Shown: piece after piece, positions 49,611 to 57,089 of the stretch | How the letters are laid out: each line of letters starts with the position of its first letter | How positions within the stretch are numbered: position 1 is the first letter of the stretch | Assembly: GCF_023935105.1 (NCBI RefSeq) | Contig: NZ_CP096040.1 | Location: 5,313,001-5,377,000 of the forward strand | Length of the DNA: 64,000 bases | Direction of reading: 5' to 3' | Source: Caulobacter segnis | GTDB lineage: Bacteria; Pseudomonadota; Alphaproteobacteria; Caulobacterales; Caulobacteraceae | The notes under the pieces: model-generated | The model's database searches: none | What the model was told of the DNA's origin: nothing | What the model saw: only the letters and a program-made list of their open reading frames with translations | Made by a program: the position numbers and the translations under genes

Positions 49611-49698
49611 CGCATCCCTCGTCATTTTACGTTAGAGCAAGGTCCGACGGGCAAACGCCTGGCTTATGGTCAAGTTCCATTCTCACGCTCGCGCCCGC

Positions 49699-49772
49699 GA
49701 TGAACGGCCTTCGTTTCGCCGGACGCTCAGTGTAGGATGAACGGCCTTCGTTTCGCCGGACGCTCAGTGTAG
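49699..49772. repeat. perfect tandem duplication of 37 bp in a divergent promoter region
   Basis: Positions 49699-49735 and 49736-49772 are identical. The unit begins GATGAACGGCCTTCG and ends GCTCAGTGTAG. It lies between the divergent OmpA-lipoprotein and 2OG-oxygenase genes, 48 bp before the latter's start. It is therefore likely to duplicate promoter or operator sequence. Confidence 0.95.
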
Positions 49773-49819
49773 TAAGAAGGGACTTACTCATTCCAAGGCT
49801 CGCACCGAGGCTTCTAGAC

Positions 49820-50755
49820 GTGTCCACCTCCGCCATCGAACCGGTTTCGTTCTCCCTCTACAGCAAGGACTTTCCGCGCTTCGCCCAGGAGCTGGGCGCC
49901 TCGTTCGAGCGCTACGGCTTCGCCGTGCTGTCCGAGTACGACATTCCCCAGGACCGCATCGATGCGGCGCTCGCGGACACCAAGGCCTTCTTCGCCCTGC
50001 CGACCGAGGTGAAGAAGCAGTACGCTGGCGTGAAGGGCGGCGCGCGCGGCTACATCCCGTTTGGCGTCGAGACCGCCAAGGGCGCTACGCACCACGACCT
50101 GAAGGAATTCTGGCACATGGGCCGCGACCTGCCGCCCGGCCACCGCTTCCGCGCCACCATGGCCGACAACGTCTGGCCCGCCGAGATTCCGGCCTTCAAG
50201 CACGATGTCAGCTGGTTCTACAACGCGCTCGACAACATGGGCGGCAAGGTGCTGGAGGCGATCGCCACCTACCTGAAGCTGGACCGCGACTTCTTCAAGC
50301 CGACCGTCGAGAACGGCAACAGCGTGCTGCGCCTGCTGCATTATCCGCCGATCCCGCAGGACGCCACCGGCGTCCGCGCCGGCGCCCACGGCGACATCAA
50401 CACCATCACCCTGCTGATGGGCGCCGAGGAAGGCGGGTTGGAGCTGCTGGACAGGAACGGCGACTGGCTGCCGATCAACCCGCCGCCCGGCTGCATCGTC
50501 ATCAACATCGGCGACATGCTGGAACGGCTGACCAACCACGTCCTGCCCTCGACTATCCACCGCGTGCAGAACCCGCCGCCCGAGCGCCGTCACATCCCGC
50601 GCTACTCGACGCCGTTCTTCCTGCACTTCGCGTCGGACTACGAGATCAAGACGCTGCCCAACTGCGTCACGCCCGACAATCCGGACCGCTATCCGGAGTC
50701 GATCACGGCGGATGAGTTCCTCCAGCAGCGCCTGCGCGAGATCAAGCTGGCCTAG
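49820..50755 (+). CDS. 2-oxoglutarate-Fe(II) dioxygenase, isopenicillin-N-synthase family
   Basis: 311 residues starting at GTG 49820. The N-terminal DIOX_N domain begins VSFSLYSKDFPRFAQELGASFERYGFAVL. The catalytic jelly roll has the HxD...H iron triad (GAHGDINTITLL, then NHVLPSTIHRVQNP) and the 2OG-binding RYSTPFFLHF (Arg-x-Ser). It oxidises an unknown small substrate; similar stand-alone enzymes are common in alphaproteobacteria. It is followed by a strong terminator, so it is monocistronic. Confidence 0.93.
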   Translation: MSTSAIEPVSFSLYSKDFPRFAQELGASFERYGFAVLSEYDIPQDRIDAALADTKAFFALPTEVKKQYAGVKGGARGYIPFGVETAKGATHHDLKEFWHMGRDLPPGHRFRATMADNVWPAEIPAFKHDVSWFYNALDNMGGKVLEAIATYLKLDRDFFKPTVENGNSVLRLLHYPPIPQDATGVRAGAHGDINTITLLMGAEEGGLELLDRNGDWLPINPPPGCIVINIGDMLERLTNHVLPSTIHRVQNPPPERRHIPRYSTPFFLHFASDYEIKTLPNCVTPDNPDRYPESITADEFLQQRLREIKLA

Positions 50756-50787
50756 GGCTGCCTCAACCTCAAGCCGCACCCTTGAAC

Positions 50788-50825
50788 GGGCTCCACCATG
50801 CAGCCATGGTGGAGCCCTTCTTCTT
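50788..50825 (+). terminator. Rho-independent terminator after the 2OG-dioxygenase gene
   Basis: A perfect 13-bp stem GGGCTCCACCATG/CATGGTGGAGCCC with a CAGC loop is followed by TTCTTCTT, 33 bp after the stop. Confidence 0.88.
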
Positions 50826-50841
50826 GGTATCGGGGGTGGCG

Positions 50842-51345
50842 ATGCAATTTTTGAAACGGGGACTGGGTCGCCTCACAGACTTCTCGGGCCGGGATCCGCG
50901 CCGGCTGTTCTGGCCATATGCCGGCGTCCTGTTTCTGTTGCTGTTCGTCGTCATGGGCGGGGTCAACAGCACCTTCATGGCGCGGGCCATGACGAGCATG
51001 CAGACCAATGCGCCGCCGAACTTCAGCCTCATGGTCGGGGCCATGGGCGTAGAGATGCTGGTCTTCGTGGGCCTGCTGGCCGCCGCCGTGGCGCGCCGCC
51101 TGCACGACACTGGACGCACCGCCTATTGGGGCCTGGCGCCCCTGCCGTTCCTGGCCTTCGGCATCATCGGCTTTTCAATCGTCGTGCGCAGTTTCGACAA
51201 GCCGTTCTCTGGCCTTGGGACGCTGTTCGTCGCGATCTTCTTCAACAACGTGCTCTATCTGGCAGCCCTGGTGACCCTCATCGTGCTGCTGGCGCGACCG
51301 ACCAGACCGGAAGCCAACCGCTACGGCGAGCCTCCGGCCGCCTGA
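50842..51345 (+). CDS. DUF805 membrane protein
   Basis: 167 residues with four membrane helices. The N-terminus LGRLTDFSGRDPRRLFWPYAGVLF matches the F-x-GR-x-xRxxFW start of DUF805 proteins. VARRLHDTGRTAYWGL is the second family motif (RRLHDTG), after which two more helices and a polar tail follow. Function is unknown. The ATG at 50842 places the DUF805 motif at the usual distance from the N-terminus. Its message starts just after the terminator of the preceding gene. Confidence 0.9.
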   Translation: MQFLKRGLGRLTDFSGRDPRRLFWPYAGVLFLLLFVVMGGVNSTFMARAMTSMQTNAPPNFSLMVGAMGVEMLVFVGLLAAAVARRLHDTGRTAYWGLAPLPFLAFGIIGFSIVVRSFDKPFSGLGTLFVAIFFNNVLYLAALVTLIVLLARPTRPEANRYGEPPAA

Positions 51346-51364
51346 CCTGCTGGCCGCCCCTTTT

Positions 51365-53239
51365 CTATTTCGCGATCCGCAACTCGGAGATTTCCTGGGC
51401 GATCGCCTTGAACGCCGTCTTCAGCTCCGAGCCGTTGGCCGGGAAGAAGGCCTTGCTGCTGTCGCTGGCGCAGTCGGTCAGGAACGACTTGGCGGTCGCG
51501 TCGGACCCCACGTCGAAGCCAACGGTGTAGACGATGACGCCGTTGGCCGGATCCTTGATCGCCTTGCAGAGTGCACGGCTCTGCACGAAGGGCGCGCCAT
51601 TGGTCGCGGCGCAGTTGATATGGTCGCTGGAATTGCCGCTGCCGCTGCCGGCGTCCAAGGCGATCACCCCCTTGCAGTAGGGCGTGTTGAACGCGCCGTC
51701 GGTCATCAGGATGACGAACTTCAACAGGTCCTTGGACCTGTAGGCCGCCGGCCTCTGCGCCGGGTTGGGCCACAGGTAGCCGAAGTTCGGCGCGACCATG
51801 TACCAGCCCCAGGCCAGGCCGATCTGGCCCGCCGTCGAACCGCCCTCGCTCAGCGCGGTGATCTGGTTCTTCAGGGTCGTCCGATCACTGGACAGCGGGG
51901 TGATGGTCGCGCCGGGACAGGGATTGGGCGAGTTGGTGTCCGCGGACAGGTACGACGGATAGTTGGTCCCGACGAAGGCCGTGCTGGGCGCGGCGTCGGT
52001 ATAGGCGTCCGCCCCCGTCCGCTCGCTGACGCAGGAGCTGCGGCCGCGGACCTCCGACGTGTTCGAGGCGCTGGTATAGGCCAGCTTGTTGCAACCGGGG
52101 TTGGCGCTCTGCTCGCAGGTGGCCGCGCCGCCGCTGGTGTAGGTCCCCGTGGTCGAGCCGCCGATGACGCCGGTGTCGAAGGTGGTCGCGGTCAGGTTGG
52201 TGATCGTCCGGGTCGAGCCGTTCAGCGTGGTCAGGCCCGCCATGCCGGCGAAGCTGATCTGGTCGTTCGTGATGAAACCGTGCGCGGTCGAGGTGGTGAC
52301 CACGATCGAGCAGGCGCTGGTCAGGCACTTGCGCACCTGACCGCCGCCGCTGCTGTAGTTGCCGAAGGTGCTGGTGCTGGTGTTCTGCAGCGAGAAGCTG
52401 TCGGCGTTCACCTTGGTGATCGTGTAGGTCTTGCTGTTCAGCCCGCTCATGTTCCCGGTGATCCCCGAGATATAGACCTTGTCGCCGGTCGCGAAGCCAT
52501 GGCTGACCACGGTGACGACGGCCGGGTTGGCCTTGCTGACGCCGGTGATCGACTTGGCCGAGGCCAGCCAGGCCGCGCCGCTGATCGCGCGCACGGGCAC
52601 GGGGCCGCGCGCGGCGTCGGCATAGGTCCCGACATTGACGCCGGCCGCGTAGGGCACCAGCGCCACCTTGGAATAGAACGGGACCTGGTTGTCCTTGACG
52701 ATGATGTCGACGAGGTCGGAGGCGGCGGTCTTCAGGTCTGTGATCCGCGTCCCCTTCATCGAGCCGGTGATGTCCAGCACCAGGGCGACTTCCAGGTTCT
52801 TCGACGAGCGCACCACGTCCGACGTCGCCGTGACGGTGAAGTCGTCGCGGGTCCAGAGATTGGCGATGACCGGCTTCAGCTTGGCCGTGGCCGTGCCGAT
52901 GATGTGGTTGTCGGCGCCGGCCGTGAACTTGGCGTTGGCGCCGCTCAGGCCCAGGTTCAGGCTGGCGACCTCGGCCAGGAACGCGGGATCGCCGACCGCT
53001 TCCATCTCGGCGTCGGTGGTGGCGGTCGAGCGCGCCGCGATCAGGGTGGCCGCGTCCAGGGCGTCCTGCATCTGGCGGCGCTGCAGGCTGATGCGGCCCA
53101 GGTCGACCAGAGCGAAGACGATCACCGCCAGCGGGATGACCAGCAGCGCGAACTGCACCGCGATCGCCCCGCTCTGATCCCGCCGCGCCCGGGCGGCGCC
53201 TTCGCTCAGGCGTCGGAGGATGCGGCGGAGGGTAGGCAT
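51365..53239 (-). CDS. TadG-like pilus protein with VWA domain and inserted FCCH-like repeats
   Basis: 624 residues. A TadE/TadG-type N-terminus RRDQSGAIAVQFALLVIPLAVIVFALVDLGRI gives a single helix after a cytoplasmic leader. A von Willebrand A domain follows with a MIDAS-like VLDITGSMKG (Asp near 156), the later STAGQIGLAWG and FVILMTDGAFN. Between them, residues about 240-371 hold two beta repeats of about 65 residues (SHGFATGDKVYISGITGNM... and AHGFITNDQISFAGMAGL...), each ending Y-(S/T)-SGG. They resemble the FCCH domain seen in some bacterial surface and phage proteins. It probably belongs to a Tad/Flp-type adhesion or pilus apparatus, with no other tad genes beside it. Confidence 0.87.
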   Translation of the reverse strand: MPTLRRILRRLSEGAARARRDQSGAIAVQFALLVIPLAVIVFALVDLGRISLQRRQMQDALDAATLIAARSTATTDAEMEAVGDPAFLAEVASLNLGLSGANAKFTAGADNHIIGTATAKLKPVIANLWTRDDFTVTATSDVVRSSKNLEVALVLDITGSMKGTRITDLKTAASDLVDIIVKDNQVPFYSKVALVPYAAGVNVGTYADAARGPVPVRAISGAAWLASAKSITGVSKANPAVVTVVSHGFATGDKVYISGITGNMSGLNSKTYTITKVNADSFSLQNTSTSTFGNYSSGGGQVRKCLTSACSIVVTTSTAHGFITNDQISFAGMAGLTTLNGSTRTITNLTATTFDTGVIGGSTTGTYTSGGAATCEQSANPGCNKLAYTSASNTSEVRGRSSCVSERTGADAYTDAAPSTAFVGTNYPSYLSADTNSPNPCPGATITPLSSDRTTLKNQITALSEGGSTAGQIGLAWGWYMVAPNFGYLWPNPAQRPAAYRSKDLLKFVILMTDGAFNTPYCKGVIALDAGSGSGNSSDHINCAATNGAPFVQSRALCKAIKDPANGVIVYTVGFDVGSDATAKSFLTDCASDSSKAFFPANGSELKTAFKAIAQEISELRIAK

Positions 53240-53358
53240 GGTCGTGTCCAGGCGAGGCGGCTGGGCCAGACCTTTCCCCCACGAGGGTGAACAAGGCGAA
53301 AACACCTCTGGTGAACGGTCCCTTCGACTCTCGCGCCGGGTGCGGCTAAAGAGCGCCC

Positions 53359-54096
53359 ATGCCGTTCACCGCCACCGTCCTGACCATGTTCCCCGAGGCC
53401 TTCCCCGGCCCGCTCGGCGTCTCGATGATCGGGACCGCCTGGAAGGAACAGGACCTGTGGCGTCTGGAAACGCTGGACATTCGGGCCTTTTCCAAGGATA
53501 AGCGCGGCTTCCTCGACGACACCCCCGCGGGTGGCGGCGCGGGAGCCGTGCTCAAAGCGGACGTTATCGCCTCGGCGCTGGACAGCGTGGAGCGCGATGG
53601 ACGGCCGCTTTTGTACATGAGCGCCCGGGGCAGGCCCCTGACCCAGGCGCGCGTTCGAGAGTGGTCCAAGGCGCCCGGTATCGTGGTGCTGTGCGGCCGC
53701 TTCGAGGGGGTGGATCAGCGGGTGCTCGACGCCCGCGGGTTCGAGGAGGTCTCGGTCGGAGACGCGGTCCTTGCCGGTGGCGAGGCGGCGGCGATGGTCG
53801 TGATCGAGGCGTGCGTTCGATTGGCCCCGGGTGTTCTGGGGAACATCGAGAGCACGCTAGAAGAGAGCTTCGAGGACGGCCTCCTCGAGCATCCGCAGTA
53901 CACGCGACCGCGGACGTTCGAAGGGCTCGACATCCCCGAGGTGCTGCTGTCGGGCGATCACAAGCGGATCGACCAGTGGCGGCGCGGTATGCGTGAAGAA
54001 ACGACCCGCGAGCGGCGTCCCGATCTCTGGGAAACGCATCTCGCCAATCAACAGGCAAAAGGCGGCCCGAAAACGGGTAAGCCCAAGGAGAAATGA
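53359..54096 (+). CDS. trmD: tRNA (guanine-N1)-methyltransferase TrmD
   Basis: 245 residues. It methylates G37 of tRNAs with SAM. The SPOUT trefoil-knot elements are visible: VLTMFPEAFPGPLG at the start, DDTPAGGGAGAVLKAD, then LCGRFEGVDQRVL and VSVGDAVLAGGEAAAMVVIEA, followed by the C-terminal SGDHKRIDQWRRGM signature. The C-terminal Lys/Gly tail is short. It overlaps an upstream ATG of rplS; trmD-rplS is the standard ribosome-maturation arrangement. Confidence 0.97.
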   Translation: MPFTATVLTMFPEAFPGPLGVSMIGTAWKEQDLWRLETLDIRAFSKDKRGFLDDTPAGGGAGAVLKADVIASALDSVERDGRPLLYMSARGRPLTQARVREWSKAPGIVVLCGRFEGVDQRVLDARGFEEVSVGDAVLAGGEAAAMVVIEACVRLAPGVLGNIESTLEESFEDGLLEHPQYTRPRTFEGLDIPEVLLSGDHKRIDQWRRGMREETTRERRPDLWETHLANQQAKGGPKTGKPKEK

Positions 54097-54098
54097 TC

Positions 54099-54497
54099 AT
54101 GGCGATCAACATCATCGCTCAGCTCGAGCAAGAAGAATCGGCCCGTCTGCTGGCCGCCCGCGCGATCCCGGAATTCCGTCCCGGCGACACCCTGCGCGTC
54201 AACGTGAAGATCAAGGAAGGCGAGCGCGAGCGCGTTCAGGCCTACGAAGGCGTCTGCATCGCGCGTCAGGGCGCGGGCGTCCACGAGAGCTTCACGGTCC
54301 GCAAGATCTCGTTCGGCGAAGGCGTGGAGCGTCTGTTCCCGCTGCTGTCGCCGAGCATCGAAAGCATCGAAGTCAAGCGTCGCGGCGTCGTCCGTCGCGC
54401 CAAGCTGTACTACCTGCGCGACCGTCGCGGTAAGTCGGCCCGTATCGCTGAGCGCGCCGGTGGCAACGCCAAGGCCGCGGCGGCGACCGAAGAGTAA
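54099..54497 (+). CDS. rplS: 50S ribosomal protein L19
   Basis: 132 residues. NIIAQLEQEESARLLA, FRPGDTLRVNVKIKEGERERVQAYEGVCIARQGAGVHESFTVRKISFGEGVERLFPLLSP and VRRAKLYYLRDRRGKSARI are the invariant blocks of L19, located at the 30S-50S interface. The start is 54099 rather than 54093: AAGGAG (54085-54090) is 8 nt from the second ATG and only 2 nt from the first. A terminator follows. Confidence 0.98.
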   Translation: MAINIIAQLEQEESARLLAARAIPEFRPGDTLRVNVKIKEGERERVQAYEGVCIARQGAGVHESFTVRKISFGEGVERLFPLLSPSIESIEVKRRGVVRRAKLYYLRDRRGKSARIAERAGGNAKAAAATEE

Positions 54498-54519
54498 TCT
54501 TCGACGCATCGCGAATGAA

Positions 54520-54553
54520 CGAGGCCCCGACGGAAACGTCGGGGCCTTTTTCT
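54520..54553 (+). terminator. Rho-independent terminator after rplS
   Basis: An 11-bp stem AGGCCCCGACG/CGTCGGGGCCT with a GAAA tetraloop is followed by TTTTCTTTG. Confidence 0.95.
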
Positions 54554-54560
54554 TTGTCCG

Positions 54561-55531
54561 CTAGGCGGGGAAGCGGACCACGACGTCGGAGCCCGGCAGT
54601 TCGTCGCGACGCTCGGAATCCAGACCCTCGAGTGGCGTCCATGGCGCCGAGCCCAAGCGCCCCAGATCCTCGTAGCGGCCCAGCAGGGTGAAGCGTTCGA
54701 AGCCGTAACCGACGCCCTCGCCCAGCAACGGCGCGGCCGCATCGGCCACGTGCAGGTGCAGGTGCGGGCCGGTGCTGTCACCGGAGAAGCCCAGCCGGCC
54801 GATGACCTGGCCCTTGCGCACCCTGTCGCCGATCCTCACCCGCAGGCTGCCGGGGATCAGGTGCTCGTAGACCGCGAACCGCCCCCTCCCCAGATCCAGC
54901 GAGACGTAGTTGCCGGCCGCCAGGTCCTGCGGATGCTTGCCGTTCCTGGAGACCCGCTCGGCCTCGGGGACGCCGTCGCGAGCGGCGGCGACCACCGCGT
55001 CGGCCACGGCCAGCACCTCGGCGCCGTAGCCCAGGGCGTCGCGGGCGAGGTCGGGGTCGCCGACGGCGATGCGGCCCTGGTCGTCCAGCTTCACCCAGTC
55101 GATCGCGGTGCGGCCCGGCAGGCGCGAGACGCCATCGGGGGCGTAGAACACCCGCCGATGCCCGCGTGGCCAGTCTGCCTTGTAGATCGCCGCCCACGGT
55201 CCACCGCGCAGGGGCGGCCCCAGCATCGGGCCGTCCTCGGCCGGAAGGTCGAGGCTGAAAGTGTTGCCGCCCGCCTCGATCGTCAGGCGGCGGGTGTGGT
55301 CGGACACATCCAGTTCGACGAAGGTCCCGTCGAACCGGCCCAGCACGGCCTGGCCGTCGCGCACCGTCACCGGCCCGGCCGGGACCTCGAAAGCGCGCGC
55401 CGCCGGCCTTCGACCCTGACCACGGCGAGGGGATGCCGGGGGGCCGAGGCGGCGGCGCGCGCGAGACCCGGAACGAAAGCCAGCGCCAGAGGGGCGGCCA
55501 TGGCGCCGCGCCGGGTCAAACTATCAGGCAT
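54561..55531 (-). pseudogene. exported M23-family metallopeptidase, interrupted by an apparent 1-base deletion
   Basis: The start at 55531 gives a twin-arginine-like signal (LTRRGAMAAPLALAFVPGLARA) and HPLAVVRVEGRRRA, then runs to a premature stop at 55367. From about 55400 the -1 frame continues as AFEVPAGPVTVRDGQAVLGRFDG and on to a full M23/LytM domain: GNYVSLDLGRGRFAVYEHL, IGDRVRKGQVIGRLGFSGDSTGPHLHLHV (HLH zinc ligands) and a C-terminal about 60 residues. The whole span is 971 nt, one short of 324 codons, so a single missing base in GGCCGGCGGCGCGCGC (55392-55406) explains the break. The intact protein would cleave peptidoglycan cross-links or serve as an activator. Confidence 0.82.
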
Positions 55532-55591
55532 GTCGCCTCCCCTGGTCTCTTCATCTGGACTTGGGGAGCGCATCGGCCGGATCAAGTCGCC

Positions 55592-55723
55592 TTATCGCGG
55601 CTGGATCAGGCGCGGGTGTTTCGAGGGCGGGCTTGGCGTCCGCAGCAGCGCCCACAGCTCTTGCAGCGCCAGCACCCAGCCGAACGTGGTTTCCTTATGC
55701 ATCTTGAGCGCCTGGTCCATCAT
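55592..55723 (-). CDS. small 43-residue protein divergent from a LysR regulator
   Basis: A near-perfect Shine-Dalgarno (AAGGAGGG, 5 nt before a double ATG) marks the start. The protein is MMDQALKMHKETTFGWVLAL then QELWALLRTPSPP and a basic Pro-rich tail: a short amphipathic to hydrophobic helix containing two Trp. No family is recognised. It is divergent from the LysR gene with a 93-bp intergenic region containing an inverted repeat, so it is a plausible target of that regulator. Confidence 0.62.
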   Translation of the reverse strand: MMDQALKMHKETTFGWVLALQELWALLRTPSPPSKHPRLIQPR

Positions 55724-55802
55724 CACGGCCCTCCTTGGCTGTCGATGACGTGGAAGATCGACGTTCGACCGCCTGATGACAAACGCGGCCTCCTTGACTA
55801 TG

Positions 55803-55819
55803 CATAAGCTATCCTTATG
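55803..55819. promoter_or_regulatory. inverted repeat overlapping the LysR start codon
   Basis: CATAAG-N5-CTTATG overlaps the ATG at 55817 and adjoins TATGCATA. LysR regulators commonly bind T-N11-A-type dyads in divergent promoters; here binding would also block translation start or transcription of the regulator itself. Confidence 0.5.
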
Positions 55820-56782
55820 ACTGACATCCTCTCCCGCCTGCCGCTCAGCGCCATCCGCGTGTTCGAGGCGGCTGCTCGCCTGAAGAGCTTCACTCGCGCG
55901 GCCGACGCGCTGGGCGTGACGCAGGCCGCCGTGAGCTGGCAGGTGAAGGCGCTGGAGCAGCGCCTGGATCAGCCGCTGTTCAACCGTCTGCCGCGCGAGG
56001 TGACCCTGACCCCGGCGGGCGAACGCCTGTCGCGGGCGGCGACCGAGGCGATGTCCCTGCTGCGGGCGGCGGTCTCCGACCTGGTCGAGGCCGAGGAAGG
56101 GGTGCTGTCGATCACCACGGTCCAGAGCCTGGGCGGCCAGTGGCTGGCCCCGCGGCTGGGCGGATTCCAGATCGCCCATCCGCGCATCGCCGTACGGCTG
56201 GAGGCCTCCAGCCGGGTGGTCGACCTGACGCGCGAGGGCGTCGACATGGCCCTGCGCGGCGGTCACGGCCAATGGCCGGGCATGACCGCCCACTTTCTCA
56301 TTCCCGCCGTCCAGACGCCGTTGGTTTCACCCGAGTTTCTGGCCAGGATCGGCGGACTTTCGAAGCCCGAAGACCTGCTGGACGTCCAACGCATCGGCAT
56401 CGCCCGCGAGTGGGACGAGTGGTTCCAGGCCGCCGGCGTGACAGCCACCCCTCAGAAGCTGGATCCGCGCCTGGCCTCCGACGCCCAGGCGCTAGAGGTG
56501 GCCAGCGCCCTGGCCAGCCACGGCGCGGCCCTGGGCTCGCCGATCTTCTTCGCCCGCGAGCTGGCCGAGGGCCGCTTGGTCATGCCGTTCGACGTGGTGG
56601 CCCGCTATACTGGCGGCTATTGGCTGGCCTATCCCAACGACCGGGCCAGGGTGCGCAAGATCGCCGCCTTCCGCGACTGGGTGCTGGCCCAGGCCGCGGC
56701 CGATCCGCTGATCGCCCACTATGCCGCCCTGCCGCCGCTACAGGCTCCCGCCGCCTCGCCGCTCACCCGGTCCCCGCCATAG
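55817..56782 (+). CDS. LysR-family regulator, GcvA-like
   Basis: 321 residues. The N-terminal winged HTH is LPLSAIRVFEAAARLKSFTRAADALGVTQAAVSWQVKALEQRLDQPLF, the GcvA/AmpR subgroup signature (P-L-x-A-x-R-x-FEAAAR, SFTRAA...TQ.AVS.QVK.LE). The co-inducer domain has LSITTVQSLGGQWLAPRLGGF and WYAYP-like GYWLAYPNDRARVRKIAAFRDWVLAQ. The ligand and targets are unknown; the divergent small gene is the nearest candidate. Confidence 0.93.
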   Translation: MTDILSRLPLSAIRVFEAAARLKSFTRAADALGVTQAAVSWQVKALEQRLDQPLFNRLPREVTLTPAGERLSRAATEAMSLLRAAVSDLVEAEEGVLSITTVQSLGGQWLAPRLGGFQIAHPRIAVRLEASSRVVDLTREGVDMALRGGHGQWPGMTAHFLIPAVQTPLVSPEFLARIGGLSKPEDLLDVQRIGIAREWDEWFQAAGVTATPQKLDPRLASDAQALEVASALASHGAALGSPIFFARELAEGRLVMPFDVVARYTGGYWLAYPNDRARVRKIAAFRDWVLAQAAADPLIAHYAALPPLQAPAASPLTRSPP

Positions 56783-57089
56783 AGGTCAAGCTTGCGTGCG
56801 CCCGCACCCATCTTGACAAAAACCTCGTTCCATGAGATGGTTAACTCACCCCCGACACTGTCGGGCTTCCAGACCGTCTCCTTTCTAGTGGACGGCCCTC
56901 TTCGGGCGGAGCCATCGGCCCCCGAAGGCTGAAAATGATGCTAGGGCGCGCCGAAACCACTGGCGCGCCCTATGTCGTTTCGGCCGCCCCCACCCTTTCT
57001 TGAGGGTTGGGCGACACAGAACGCAAGAATTTGGCCCGACGGCCGGCCGCCACTGGATTTTGGCGCACGATCCGCCCTATATCCCCGCC
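56783..57089 (+). promoter_or_regulatory. structured leader region upstream of leuC
   Basis: 307 bp without a gene. A TTGACA element (56813-56818) and GGTTAAC about 20 bp on could form a promoter. Downstream are a small CCCGACA/TGTCGGG hairpin (about 56852-56866), another CCCTCTTCGGG-type hairpin, and a perfect 11-bp stem TAGGGCGCGCC/GGCGCGCCCTA with a 9-nt loop (56942-56972), about 120 nt before leuC. This would make a long 5' leader. No Leu-rich leader peptide was found and no known riboswitch consensus recognised. Confidence 0.5.

Noticed and set aside
49699..49772. CRISPR array
   Set aside because: Two directly abutting copies without spacers and no cas genes; it is a tandem duplication.
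54093..54098. Upstream ATG as rplS start
   Set aside because: Only 2 nt separate it from the AAGGAG ribosome-binding site and it overlaps the trmD stop; the ATG at 54099 has normal spacing.
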